In this document: piece after piece, positions 48,120-58,964 of the stretch
Position numbering within the stretch: the stretch's first letter is position 1
How the letters are laid out: each line of letters opens with the position of its first letter
From: Synaphobranchus kaupii
Taxonomy: Eukaryota > Chordata > Actinopteri > Anguilliformes > Synaphobranchidae
Length of the DNA: 64,000 nt
NCBI GenBank assembly: GCA_029718625.1
Contig: CM056387.1
Span: 32,744,105-32,808,104, forward strand
Direction of reading: 5' to 3'
The notes under the pieces: generated by a model
Told to the model about the DNA's origin: nothing
The model's input: the letters and a program-made list of their open reading frames with translations, nothing else
The model's database searches: none
Program-made: the position numbers and the translations under genes

Positions 48120-48330
48120 AGCCCCCTCACACCTGCAGGTCTATAAGCAGACATGGGGCTGTGCTTCTGAGTTGTGAAAGGAGCTAAAATCACTCCCTCA
48201 TTTGCATGACGCTATAAATAAAGTGTGTTAATCCTGCAGGTGTGTCTCAGTTTCAGTAGCGGGGCTGTCTCTCTGTCGCCCTCTGCTGGATCAACTTGGC
48301 TGGACCTGCAGCACCAGCTCATTCAAGCAG
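48120..48330 (+). promoter_or_regulatory. Conserved 3' C module of cluster 3
   Basis: CACCTGCAGG, octamer ATTTGCAT at 48200-48207, TATAAATA at 48213-48220 and CAGGTG; 1.14 kb beyond the C3 stop. Same order and spacing as the other modules. Confidence 0.62.
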
Positions 48331-49124
48331 CCCCCTGCACAACCAACACACAATGCTTTCCTAACATTTCAGTCACATTGTAGCAGTGTGGCAGTATTGC
48401 AGGAATGTGATAGTAATGTTGTGAGTGGAATATGCGTCACAGACCCATCTGAGACTAATTCAAGTGTTCATTTACAATTGCATTTGACAATTTCTGAGTC
48501 ACCCAATAGGCTAACCTTTTATTCCTAAATATTAAAAATCTGCGATGAAACATCTCATTTTAGAGCCTGAAGTAAGTGAAAGTTTGTGAAGTTTAAAACC
48601 TGTATGGAAAAGTGCCACCGGAATCATCCACAAAAAATGAAAAATAAAAAAAGATGTATATTTTCTCACATTTTATACAGCCGCCAGACACAAATGACCA
48701 CACACAACACCTATGTATACAGAGTTGGCACAGGACTTTTACATGTTTACTGTTTAATCCCAACCAATGAGGAAAAGTCATATCGTGGGAAGATGAAACA
48801 ATTTGGTTAACTGGTTTTTAAGAGACGTCAAACATTGCATCGGGAAAAATATGAGGATTAATGGATCTATTAAGTGCAGTAAAAAGGGAGACCAGCAGAC
48901 CTTGTGGCTCTCCATGACCAGGGTTGCAGAACTTTGCTTTTGATACTGATAAACAGTATCTGTGTTGTGTGATAATGTCCTCTCTCTAATTTTCACACAA
49001 AGATTGAATCAGTAAACTGCTAAACAACAGCACAGCCTTGATTTAATTTTGTAATATTTTTGCCTGTAAAAAACAAATGCATGAAAAACTAATAAAACGC
49101 AACATATTTAAACATGCAACGGTC
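48331..49124. other. C3 downstream flank
   Basis: Sequence between the 3' module and the C3 poly(A) signal. About 48340-48850 is specific to this cluster and AT-rich; I recognise nothing coding in it. Confidence 0.6.
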
Positions 49125-49130
49125 TTTATT
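49125..49130 (-). terminator. Polyadenylation signal of C3
   Basis: AATAAA on the minus strand about 0.22 kb after the C3 stop, in the conserved context. Confidence 0.75.
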
Positions 49131-49347
49131 GAATATCTTACCCTACACACAATCCAAGCACAAAGATAAAAAAACGAAATGGACAATATAACGTTAAACG
49201 TGAACGTTTTCTCCTGAAATATTCTTTAGGTAGGCTATTGCAATAAATCATTTTGCAGACAATGAGTGGCTAGAACTAATACAGATGGAAAAGCAAGCTG
49301 ATGAAAATAAAATAAAAAATTTAATTGCGTAACATAACAGCTACAAT

Positions 49348-49667
49348 TTACTCACTACAATCAGACTTTTTGAGACTTTTCTCAGATTTTGTAGACCCGA
49401 CAGATACTTTACAGGTAAAGACGCGGTCGCTAATCCATTCGGAGGACTTGATGGTTAAGAAGCTGCTTAAACCGAAGGTTTTGTCGGGTTTCTGTTCGGC
49501 GGCGCTGGTGAAAACCCCGCCAGTAACTGGACTCCCGTTCGATGTCCAGCTGACATCAGCGAACCAAACAGGCATCTGCGCCAGGCACACCAGCGTGACT
49601 TTGTCTGTCTTCAGCTCCTCGCTGGATGGAGGCAGGAGAGAGAGTGTAGGCGCAGCAAGAGAAGAGT
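49348..49667 (-). CDS. Ig light-chain constant exon C3
   Basis: 320-bp C1-set Ig exon with Cys28, Trp41, Cys86 and terminal Cys104 in SDCSE. It differs from C4 at few sites (DKVTLV, VFTCKVS, GSTKSEK). The acceptor pyrimidine run is shorter and reads TTATTCTTTTTCAG. Stop TAA is intact. The J3-C3 intron is 861 bp. Functional by sequence. Confidence 0.95.
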
Positions 49668-50528
49668 CTGAAAAAGAATAAATTGTTGGGATCGGCTTCG
49701 CATACTGAACGCTATAACACGCGTTATGTAAAATAAAAGCTTCACGCAAAAGAGAATATTTTATGGATAGCCTACAGATCCAATACAAGAACTCTAACCT
49801 CTGCAACCGAACATTCCAGCGAACCTTTATTTTCACCAACATTAAGTGACTGAAAATTCGACTGAACGAAGTTTTCTACTACTGGTCATTTCTATCACGT
49901 TATTTGCAACCAATTATTTTGCAGCCAATATACATATTATTGTTCCAAATAAATCAGACAGTGTTCTGACATACTGTGGATGAATAGCCTTTCTAACTTC
50001 GTATCTCACATATATTCAATAATTTAATTCAGTTGTTAGCTACCGTGAAAGATTATTAGTTCATTAAAATGGTTTATATAGGCAAATCTTTCAAAATGTA
50101 GTCAACGGACAATAACTTGCCCTGCATTTTTTCAAAGTCAATATGACATGGCAGTTATCGGCTACAACAAAATTCACAAACAAAATTAAACTATTACAGA
50201 AACATTTTTTTTTTCCAAACGTAATTAGTAACAGAATGATTATTGAAAGCAAAGTAGCCTACATGGTATTTTATGCATCTAAAAAATATATAAAATTAAA
50301 TATGAGGAGAAGCAAATTAAACACCTATTGAGAAGTACTTTTCTTTCTGGTGTGAAGCATGGAACTTGTATCTCAACAGTGAATTGTAACAGATACACAC
50401 AGAACTGCATTTGATAAATTGTCAAACCTCCTTTTAAAATCCAACAGTTTATGACAGACAAAAAAATCACAATGGCATTGAAATCTGCATATTGAAAAGA
50501 GTTTTCAAAGAAATGAAAAGAGACTCAC
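49668..50528 (-). other. J3-C3 intron
   Basis: 861 bp with GTGAGT donor. Highly similar to the J4-C4 intron and, less so, to J2-C2. No further element recognised. Confidence 0.8.
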
Positions 50529-50562
50529 CAGTGACAGTCAGCTTCGTTCCTTGGCCGAATAC
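50529..50562 (-). CDS. Ig light-chain joining segment J3
   Basis: 34 bp encoding VFGQGTKLTVT and one base of the split Asp codon; donor GTGAGT. Same protein as J4. Confidence 0.96.
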
Positions 50563-50601
50563 CACAGTGATACAGATGATGTACACCCCCGTACAAAAAC
50601 C
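50563..50601 (-). promoter_or_regulatory. J3 recombination signal, 23-bp spacer
   Basis: Heptamer CACTGTG (plus 50563-50569), 23-bp spacer, nonamer GGTTTTTGT (plus 50593-50601). Confidence 0.96.
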
Positions 50602-52203
50602 TCAGCTCAGTTTGAGTACAGTAAGAGGGAACTGAAACACACAGCAAACACAACTCTGAGCTCCGTACATCACGTCTATAATTCCCAATCAGAAAACACC
50701 ATATAAATATATACAGCACATCAGTAATTCCCTATCAGAAACATCCTGTAAATATCCACAGCACATCTCTAATTCCTGAAGAGAACCCACATGTAAATCT
50801 CTAGCACATCTGTAATTCCCTATCATAACCCAAATGTAAATCTCAGCAGCACATCTGTAACTCCCTAACATAATCCACATGTAAATCTCAGCAGCACATC
50901 TGTAATACCCTAACATAATCCCATATGTAGCCTAAATCTCAAGAGCACATCTGTAATTCCCTAACATAACCCAAATGTAAATCTGTACAGCACATCTGTA
51001 ATTCCAGAACATAATCCCATATGTAGCCTAAATCTCAAGAGCACATCTGTAATTCCCTAACATAACTCACATGTACATATCTGCACATCTGTATTGTACA
51101 GTACATCAGTAATTCCCTATCAGAAGCATCCTGTAAATATCCACAGCACATCTGTAATTCCCTATCAGAAACATCCTGTAAATATCCACAGCACATCTGT
51201 AATTCCTGAATAGAATCCACATGCAAATCTGCAGCACATCTGGTCTTGTGTGGCCCTTTCTTCACTTGGAGCCCCGCCCCTCTAATGCCCTGCATTTACC
51301 TGCACGGCCCTGATGGCAAATGATGGAGCTCATAATCTTATTCAATTTGTCTCTGGAAAAGAGTTGCTATCATTCAATTAAATAATATGTAATTTTTTTG
51401 ATGATCCCTGTGATGGCTTTTTAAACCAGACCAGGTTATTGATTCTTTAACTGGCTTAATAGTTCCTCCCTGTCCACCACAGCTGATATCTGATACAAAA
51501 TGGCTGTTGTGCATCACCCAGTGCAGGTTGAGGTCAGTTTACCTTTTTCAGTGTGAAGTGCTTTGATATGAGGTCACACAAGGTGCTGTATAATGAAATG
51601 CAATCCAATGGGAATTAAAATTATTCAATACTCTTTACTTACTATATCTATGGGAATAATTGAATAATATTAAGTATAATTTTGCTTAAAAGCAGTCTCC
51701 CTTTTACTGCAGCTAGAGGGAGTGAATTATTATAAGCAAAGCAACTCATTATATATTTAGTGCTGTATCCTCTTTTCATAATCAGACTTGTAATATTTTA
51801 ATCTGGCATATACAGTCAGAGCTGCAGAAATATGTGTATCCTGGTCTGAATCTACATTTGTAAGCAATATTATTCCACACGTGGTATGTTACAAATACAT
51901 ACTGACATTTCATTTTCATTTTTGAACAATGAGTTTTGGAAATTATGACAATTCAATTATTTTTTACTTTTTTTTTGTGAATTGATAATTGTGCGCCAGT
52001 TTGGGAGCCTTTTAATTAAGTTAATTTATGCATTTTGAAATTAATTCTGAAATATGGAATGTAAATGTTTGTACTGGGGAAAAATACTACTGAGCATTCT
52101 TACTATTCTACTGATGAAATAGCTTCTCGGTCTGAGAGATCCTGTTTTACAGGAGAAAATATGCGATTTCTGAAGCAGCTTAAAAGCAGAAGTGAAGCTC
52201 AGA
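50602..52203. other. V17-J3 spacer with decayed minisatellite
   Basis: Bases 50680-51245 hold about 12 diverged units of the 45-bp repeat, recognisable by CAGCACATCTGTAATTCC; units vary in length. From 51250 to 52130 is AT-rich single-copy-like DNA shared with 59590-60350. No gene is seen. Confidence 0.8.
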
Positions 52204-52231
52204 GGTTTTTGTCATGATGTGAATCACTGTG

Positions 52232-52696
52232 ATACGTGCTCTTTAGCAGAGCTGTCCCATGTGCTACAGTAATACACTGCTGAGTCTCCTGCCTCCACAT
52301 TGCTAATTATTAACTGATAATCTATTTTACGCTGTGCTGTGGAGGTAAAGCGGCTGGAGGAGAAACCAGCTCCATAGCTGGGAGAGCTGCTAGAGTGATG
52401 GTAATACAGCACATACTGAGGAGCACTGCCTGGAACCTGCTTGTACCAGGAAACATAATATCCATCATCTCTGGCAATATTACAGTCCATTGTGGCTTTC
52501 TGCTGTTTATTCACACTCAGCACTGAGGGTTTCTGTGTTAAAACCTTCTGGCCACTGACACCTGTGAAAGCAACAAAAGGAGAACATATTTTCAAATCCT
52601 TTAAAAAAACAACTGATCCATACCTCAATGATGACAAAGACACATTAATTTCTTACATGAGAGCACAGTGATGAGAGTGCAGAGTGTCCCCAGCAT
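52232..52696 (-). CDS. Ig light-chain V gene V17, J-proximal subgroup
   Basis: The leader exon is 52657-52696 and the V exon 52232-52561. The mature start is SGQKVLTQKPSVL; CDR1 is NIARDDGYYVSWYK. Canonical Cys/Trp/Cys are present; CDR3 is STWDSSAKEH. The RSS is 52204-52231 (12-bp spacer catgatgtgaat); TATA is at plus 52787-52792. Sister of V11, 1.6 kb from J3. Confidence 0.94.
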
Positions 52697-53494
52697 GTTG
52701 TCAGTGTGTGGTGTGAACGGCCCTTACTGTCCAGCTGAGAGACGAGCAGGTTGGAGTGTGAGGAGAGGAGAGGCTGCAGGACCAGCTATAAGGGGCCGGT
52801 CAGGGAGATGGAGAGGGAGGAGCTTCTGTAATCAGCCAATCAAAGTTTTCCAACAAAAGGGTTCAGGCAATCCGCTGATCTGAGCAGACTTCATTAAACA
52901 AGTCAAATTGGAGATGAGGCCTTTTGCACATCTGTGACAAGTTATTCAAGTGTTTTTCAACCAATAGGAGTGTGTGAACATCCTGTAGCTTGAGTCAAAA
53001 CCTCAGATGAGACGAAATATAGACATTCTGTTTCTGTGTTTATTTGTATTATTCATAAGGACATTGATCAGATCTATGCCATAGTTATTAAATAATATGT
53101 GTTAGTGTCAGGACATTCACATTAATTAGTGAAAGTTTTGTTTGCCCTGGGTAATGCAGGCTTTCATCAGTGAATGTTCTTTCCAGCATTATAGAGACAC
53201 AGAGAATATGTACTGGATTGGTAGTGTAGCATAATGATCAGGAACCTGGGCTTTTAACACCAATGTTGCAGGTATGATTCCTATGCATGACACTGCAATT
53301 ACACCCTTAGGCAAGTTACTAAGCTTGTGTGAAGCACAAAAGCATTCAGGATGATTCAGGCATTATTTCTTCACATACAGAATATGTTTACTGACATGGC
53401 TGAGAGATCCTAGTTCAGTTTCAGTGAGTTCACGTCCTGCCTCTTAGCTTGAACTCCTTTATGAAGCAGCTTTAATGCAGAAGTGAAGCTCAGA
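52697..53494. other. V17 promoter and V17-V18 spacer
   Basis: V17 promoter at 52697-52835. A SINE head lies about 53215-53320. It resembles 6297-7097. No gene is seen. Confidence 0.65.
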
Positions 53495-53522
53495 TGTTTT
53501 TGTCATGGTGTGAATCACTGTG

Positions 53523-53976
53523 ATGCGTACTCTTTAGCAGAGTTATCCCATGTTTTACAGTAATACACTGCTGAGTCTCCTGCCTCCACATTAGTAATTA
53601 TTAACTGACAGTCAGAATTAGTCTGACACACAGAAGAGAAGTGACTGGAGGAGAATCCAGCTCCATATGTGGGAGAGCTGTGAGTGCGGTGGAAATACAG
53701 CACAAACTGAGGAGCACTGACTGGAACCTGCTTGTACCAGAGAGCAGACCAACCAGTCACAGTCCCGAGGTTACAGTCCATAGTGACCGTATCTCCTTTA
53801 CTCACTGTCAGAACAGGAGGCTTCTGTTTCACCACTGTTACTCCACTCACACCTGGGAAACAAGGGGTTGTTCACAGTTACATGATTAATATATGTACAA
53901 AATTTCAAATGAAAAGGGTGAGCAGTGGATTCTTACATGAGAGCGCAGTGATGAGAGTGCAGAGTGTCCCCAGCAT
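53523..53976 (-). CDS. Ig light-chain V gene V18, intact (Cys-pair subgroup)
   Basis: The leader exon is 53937-53976 and the V exon 53523-53852. Canonical Cys/Trp/Cys and the extra pair VCQTNSDC are present; CDR3 is KTWDNSAKEYA. The RSS is 53495-53522; its nonamer is ACAAAAACA (last base changed), the heptamer and 12-bp spacer normal. TATA is at plus 54068-54073. It lies next to the 3' region of C4. Confidence 0.91.
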
Positions 53977-54304
53977 GTTGTCAGTGTGTGGTGTGAACGG
54001 CCCTTACTGTCCAGCTGAGAGATGAGCAGGTTGGAGTGTGAGGAGAGGAGAGGCTGCAGGACCCAGCTATAAGGGGCCGGTCAGGGAGATGTAGAGGGAG
54101 GAGCTTCTGCTCCTCAGCCAATCACTGCAGCTCAGGATTATTTCCAGCTCCATGCCATCAGTGATAATTAGGTAACAGCATTCATATCACAGCCAAGAGA
54201 ATATTTAAGATTGTGAAGTAATTCTTCTCCACTGAGCTGATGGCTCCAGAAGTGTAGGAGCTGTGTGTGCCCTGTCCATCCTCTCTGCTCTCTGTCCCAC
54301 CTGC
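53977..54304. other. V18 promoter and C4 3' flank
   Basis: V18 promoter at 53977-54125, joined to the sequence that starts every C 3' region. No gene is seen. Confidence 0.65.
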
Positions 54305-55290
54305 TTTAAAATCATAGACTGTATAAAAATATGGACAACGCCACTGTGACGTCATCCATTGGCTTTCCACGGCCTCATAAAAACTGAATTGAGGCTCCGG
54401 ATGTCTTTTTCGCCGCCCATTTGTATAAACTACGTCTGCTCCGTGGAGCCAAAGGGGACTCAACCTGTCCCTCTGATTGGTCCTGAACAAACGTTAATAC
54501 CCTGTCCAAACGACACACTATTTTAAAAAATCAGCACATGCAGAGGCATTAGATGAAGGAAAGGCACCTATTGCAATTACATTTTTTTGTGGGAAAAATG
54601 TATTGACTGAGTATTTTGACCACATTGCTGCCATTGACTTACATGGTGAAAGACCTATACTGGAGCCAATCGCAGTGGCGCTAGTGAGCAACAGCACAAT
54701 TGCTGCTCCCAGCCCAACCAGGAAGTGAGCTTCAAAAGGAAAGCCCAGGCTGTGTCCGAATCAGAGCCCTACACCCTTTTGAGTACGCATATTTGAGTCC
54801 ACTTTGTCAAAAAGCTTTTGACTGGGCGACTTTTTCTCACAAATGGAGGCACTTAACATACCAGGATGAACCCCTTATTTCCGGGGTTTTGTTGAGGGAA
54901 TTCAGGACCACACTCATCTGCAGAACTGTGTACTCACCCGACAATTTCAGTAAGTAAAAACGTAAAAGACGTAGAGCGTATATGCATATCTGTGGTACAA
55001 GAGTGGGTCATATTACGAAATACTCTTTTTTATTTTTGTTAATTCTATCTTCATTCATTCTACACTTTGTAACAATTGTCATATGTTAACATAAAAAAAA
55101 AATAGAAAGTTATTACAAACTACTTCCTCACTAGTTTGGAAAGAGTTTTGCAGGATTTCTTTCGCACACTGCTTGCAATGTGAGGGGACAGGGCACATAG
55201 TAGACAGGGGTCTGAGTGGACAGGGGACAGTGGACAGGGAACAGGGCTCTGATTTGGACACAGCCCCAGTCTTGGCCCCTTGTTTAAAAT
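54305..55290. mobile_element. Composite DNA-transposon insertion in the C4 3' flank
   Basis: About 0.97 kb absent from the other C flanks, bounded by the 8-bp repeat TTTAAAAT (54305-54312, 55283-55290). The left part begins catagactgtataaaaatat, a pattern I associate with fish interspersed repeats. Within it is a second unit at about 54748-55267, with 23-bp inverted ends starting GGCTGTGTCCGAATC. No transposase frame, so non-autonomous and probably nested. Confidence 0.65.
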
Positions 55291-56069
55291 GAGCTCAGGG
55301 ACTGATATTAATGAGACCCTCCCACTCATAATGGTGGTATGGAGTCAGCAACAGCAGGCAGGAGTTACCCCAATAATCCCATTCACACACAAGGAGAAAA
55401 GCACCAACACACCAGCACACACAAACACAATCAGAAGATATATAAAGGAAGTATGAGTGTGGAATCCACTGACCCTCCAGTGACTGTAAATCCCCAGATG
55501 TGATGGGCACAGCTTCCTGTATCTTTGCTCCCTGTTCCAGTGACTCTGCTCCCACATCTCCTACACAGCTGGAGCCACACAGGAGAAACTGTGAAGTAGC
55601 GCTACAGTGCTGCACCTGCTACTCCACCCCAACCCCACTCACACACAACCTCTTAATGTTACTGCCACATAGTCCCATTGTGGTAAGTAACATAAATGTA
55701 ATGACCAGGACCCCTCCCCACACCTGCAGGTCAATATCCAGACATGACATTGTTGCCTCTCTGTTGATGTCCAGTAATGTAAAACGTTGTTGAAACATTA
55801 CACAAATACCACCAGAACATATTCATAACTGGCAGAACATAGTCATACTGGCACCCCCCTCTTCATACCAACACGTTCACATTGTTTGCTTTAGCTATAG
55901 CAGTGTGATAATGTTGTTGCAACATGAGAGAAACATTGTGAGAACATTGCCTACGCTGCTCTCTCTTTTCCATACATATCAGTCTGTTACAGACAGCATT
56001 ATCATTTTGTTTCTTTTGCATTATGGCAATGTTGCCGCAACATTACAGCAACATTACATGTGCTCTGGT
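55291..56069. other. C4 3' flank
   Basis: Shared with 21880-22650 of cluster 1, including repeated ttgcaacat motifs. Short open frames are not conserved between copies. No gene is seen. Confidence 0.62.
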
Positions 56070-56240
56070 TCAGCCCCCCTCACACCTGCAGGTCTATATG
56101 CAGACATGGGGCTGTGCTTCTGAGTTGTGAAAGGAGCTAAAATCACTCCCTCATTTGCATGGCGCTATAAATAAAGTGTGAAAATCTTGCAGGTGTGTCT
56201 CAGTTTCAGTAGCAGGGCTGTCTCTCTGTCGCACTCTGCT
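56070..56240 (+). promoter_or_regulatory. Conserved 3' C module of cluster 4
   Basis: CACCTGCAGG, octamer ATTTGCAT at 56153-56160, TATAAATA at 56166-56173 and CAGGTG. It lies 1.55 kb from C4, or about 0.8 kb if the hAT insertion is discounted. Confidence 0.62.
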
Positions 56241-56279
56241 GGAGATCCAGAGATCAGTTGGAAACCCTCTCCTATAACA

Positions 56280-57007
56280 CAGTGGTCCTCAACCCTGGTC
56301 CTGGGGACCCCCTGTATGCTGGTTTTCGTTCCAACCACAATTGCAATACTTGAATTTTAGCAAGCTGTTTTTCTTAATTAGGTGTTTTTAATGTTTAGAG
56401 GGATTATTTACATTCTTAAGCCACATTATGTTAGTAATAGCTATGCATGCCATGAAGAATAAAAGTCCAATATTCACATTGTGCTGTATTGTAAACAAGT
56501 AAAAGGAGGTAAAAAATGTTTTAACTGATCAAATTAAAAACTGAGGTGAATCAATTGGCTCATAATTGGTGAAATTGTGGACACATGGCCAGTAAAACTA
56601 ACCGTTTGGTAAATATTGAAGAATTCAAAGACAAAGCAAATGATAAAGAGCCAAACCTGCATTGTGTTAACAAGTTTAAGGAAAAAATTATGAAGGAACT
56701 TAAACTTGTGTTCATTTACCTAATTAGGAGCCTATTCACCTGAGTTCTTACCTCTTCTTTGTAATTGTTTGCAATATAGCACAATGAGCATAATGAACAT
56801 GGGATTTTTTTTTCTTCAAAGCATGCATCGCTATTGCTAACATAACGTGGCTTAAGAGAGTAAAGAGTTTAAAGTGTTCTCTCTATACAATTAAAACACC
56901 TAATTAAGAAAAAATAACAGCTTGTTAAAATTCTGGTATTGCAATTGTGGTTGGAACGAAAACCAGCATACACAGGGGGTCCCTAGGACCAGGGTTGAGG
57001 ACCACTG
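56280..57007. mobile_element. hAT-like non-autonomous element
   Basis: 728 bp with long terminal inverted repeats (about 115 bp) starting CAGTGGTCCTCAACCC, flanked by a perfect 8-bp target duplication CTATAACA (56272-56279, 57008-57015). The interior has no transposase. It lies between the 3' module and C4. Confidence 0.92.
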
Positions 57008-57487
57008 CTATAACAGACAATGTTATACTAAATGTTATATTAAAAATGCATTGTAATTCCTACATTTGAACTTGCCAGTCTACTCTATAATAAGGGGCGG
57101 GTCTCAAATACATTATCTCACTGAGTGGGTCGTAGGGTCAGAAAATTTAGGAAAGCCTGCAACCGTGTTCCTGGAAAGCCGCAGTTCTGCTGGTTTTTTC
57201 TTTCACCTTAAAATCAGCAACCAATAAATCTCCAAGAAACCAGGCGATTGGGGTGATCTGTGTAATTATTTGCTTTAATGGATCTATTAAGTGCAGTAAA
57301 AAGGAAGACGAGCAGAGCGTGCGGCTCTCTATGACCAGGGCTGCAGACTCTTGCTTTTGATTCTGATAAACAAACTGTGTTGTGCGCTAATGTCTCTACA
57401 CAAAGATTTAATTTTGTAACATTTCTGCCTGTTAAAAACGAATGTATATAAACAAATAAAATGCAACATTTTAAACATGCAACGGTC

Positions 57488-57493
57488 TTTATT
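57488..57493 (-). terminator. Polyadenylation signal of C4
   Basis: AATAAA on the minus strand about 0.21 kb after the C4 stop. Confidence 0.75.
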
Positions 57494-57705
57494 GAATTTA
57501 TACACTCAATCCAAACACAAAGATAACAAAACACGTTGATTAAATGCATAAAACAACGTTAAAATTGAAAGTCTATTCCTGAAATATTCTTAACGTATTG
57601 CAATAAATCATTTTTCAGACAATGGGTTGCTAGAATAATACAGAAGGAAAAGCAAGCTAATGAAAATAAAATAAAAATTCAATTGCGTCACATAACCGCT
57701 ACAGT

Positions 57706-58025
57706 TTACTCACTACAATCAGACTTTTTGAGACTTTTCTCAGATTTTTTAGACCCGACAGATACTTTACAGTTAAAGACGCGGTCGCTAATCCATTCGG
57801 AGGACTTGATGGTTAAGAAGCTGCTTAAACCGAATGTTTTGTCGGGTTTCTGTTCGGCGGCGCTGGTGAAAACCCCGCCAGTAACTGGACTCCCGTTCGA
57901 TGTCCAGCTGACATCAGCGAACCAAACAGGCATCTGCGCCAGGCACACCAGCGTGGCTTTGTCTGTCTTCAGCTCCTCGCTGGATGGAGGCAGGAGAGAG
58001 AGTGTAGGCGCAGCAAGAGAAGAGT
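57706..58025 (-). CDS. Ig light-chain constant exon C4
   Basis: 320-bp C1-set Ig exon of 106 residues with Cys28, Trp41, Cys86 and Cys104 (SDCSE). Acceptor CTCTTTTTCAG, stop TAA. A unique VFNCKVS replaces VFTC; the NGSP sequon near residue 44 is shared with C2 and C3 but followed by Pro, so glycosylation is doubtful. The J4-C4 intron is 866 bp. Functional by sequence. Confidence 0.95.
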
Positions 58026-58891
58026 CTGAAAAAGAGAAGAAATTGTTGGGCTCAGTGATCGGCTTCGCATACTGAACGCTATAACACGCATTATGTAAAA
58101 TAAAAGCTACACGCAAAACAGAATATTTTATGGATAGCCTACAGATCCAATACAATAACCCAAACCTCTGCAACCGAACATTCCAGCGAACCTTTATTTT
58201 CACCAACATTAAAGTGACTGCAAATTCGACTGAACTAAGTTTTCTACTAATGGTAATTTCTATCACGTTATTTGCAACCAATTTTTTTGCAGCCAATATA
58301 CATATTATTGTTTCAAATGAATCAGGCAGTGTTCTTACATATACTGTGGATGAATAGCCTTCCTAACTTCGTATCTCACACATAATCAATAATTGAATTA
58401 ATTTGTTAGCTACCGTGAAAGATTATTAGTTCATTAAAATGGTTTATATAGGCTAATCTTTCAAAATTTTGTCAACGGACAATAACTTGCCCTGCATTTT
58501 TTCAAAGTCAATATGCCATGGAAGTTATCGGCTACAACAAAATTCACAGTAAACTATTACAGAAATTTTTTTTTTTCCCAAAAGTAATTAGTGACACAAT
58601 GATTATTAAAAACAAAGTAGCCTACATGGTATTTTATGCATCTAAAAAATATATAAAATTAAATATGAGGAGAAGCAAATTAAACACCTATTGAGATGTA
58701 CTTTTCTTTCTGGTGTGAAGCATGGAACTTGTATCTCAACAGTGAATTGTAACAGATACACACAGAACTGCATTTGATAAATTATCAAACCTCCTTTTAA
58801 AATCCAACAGTTTATGACAGACAAAAAAATCACAATGGCATTGAAATCTGCATATTGAAAAGAGTTTTCAAAGAAATGAAAAGAGACTCAC
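58026..58891 (-). other. J4-C4 intron
   Basis: 866 bp with GTGAGT donor, nearly the same as the J3-C3 intron. No further element recognised. Confidence 0.8.
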
Positions 58892-58925
58892 CAGTGACAG
58901 TCAGCTTCGTTCCTTGGCCGAATAC
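58892..58925 (-). CDS. Ig light-chain joining segment J4
   Basis: 34 bp encoding VFGQGTKLTVT plus one base of the split Asp codon, with donor GTGAGT. Confidence 0.96.
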
Positions 58926-58964
58926 CACAGTGATACAGATGATGTACACCCCCGTACAAAAACC
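58926..58964 (-). promoter_or_regulatory. J4 recombination signal, 23-bp spacer
   Basis: Heptamer CACTGTG (plus 58926-58932), 23-bp spacer, nonamer GGTTTTTGT (plus 58956-58964). Confidence 0.96.

Noticed and set aside
54182..54490. 102-residue frame upstream of V18
   Set aside because: It crosses the start of the composite transposon insertion and is absent from the other clusters.
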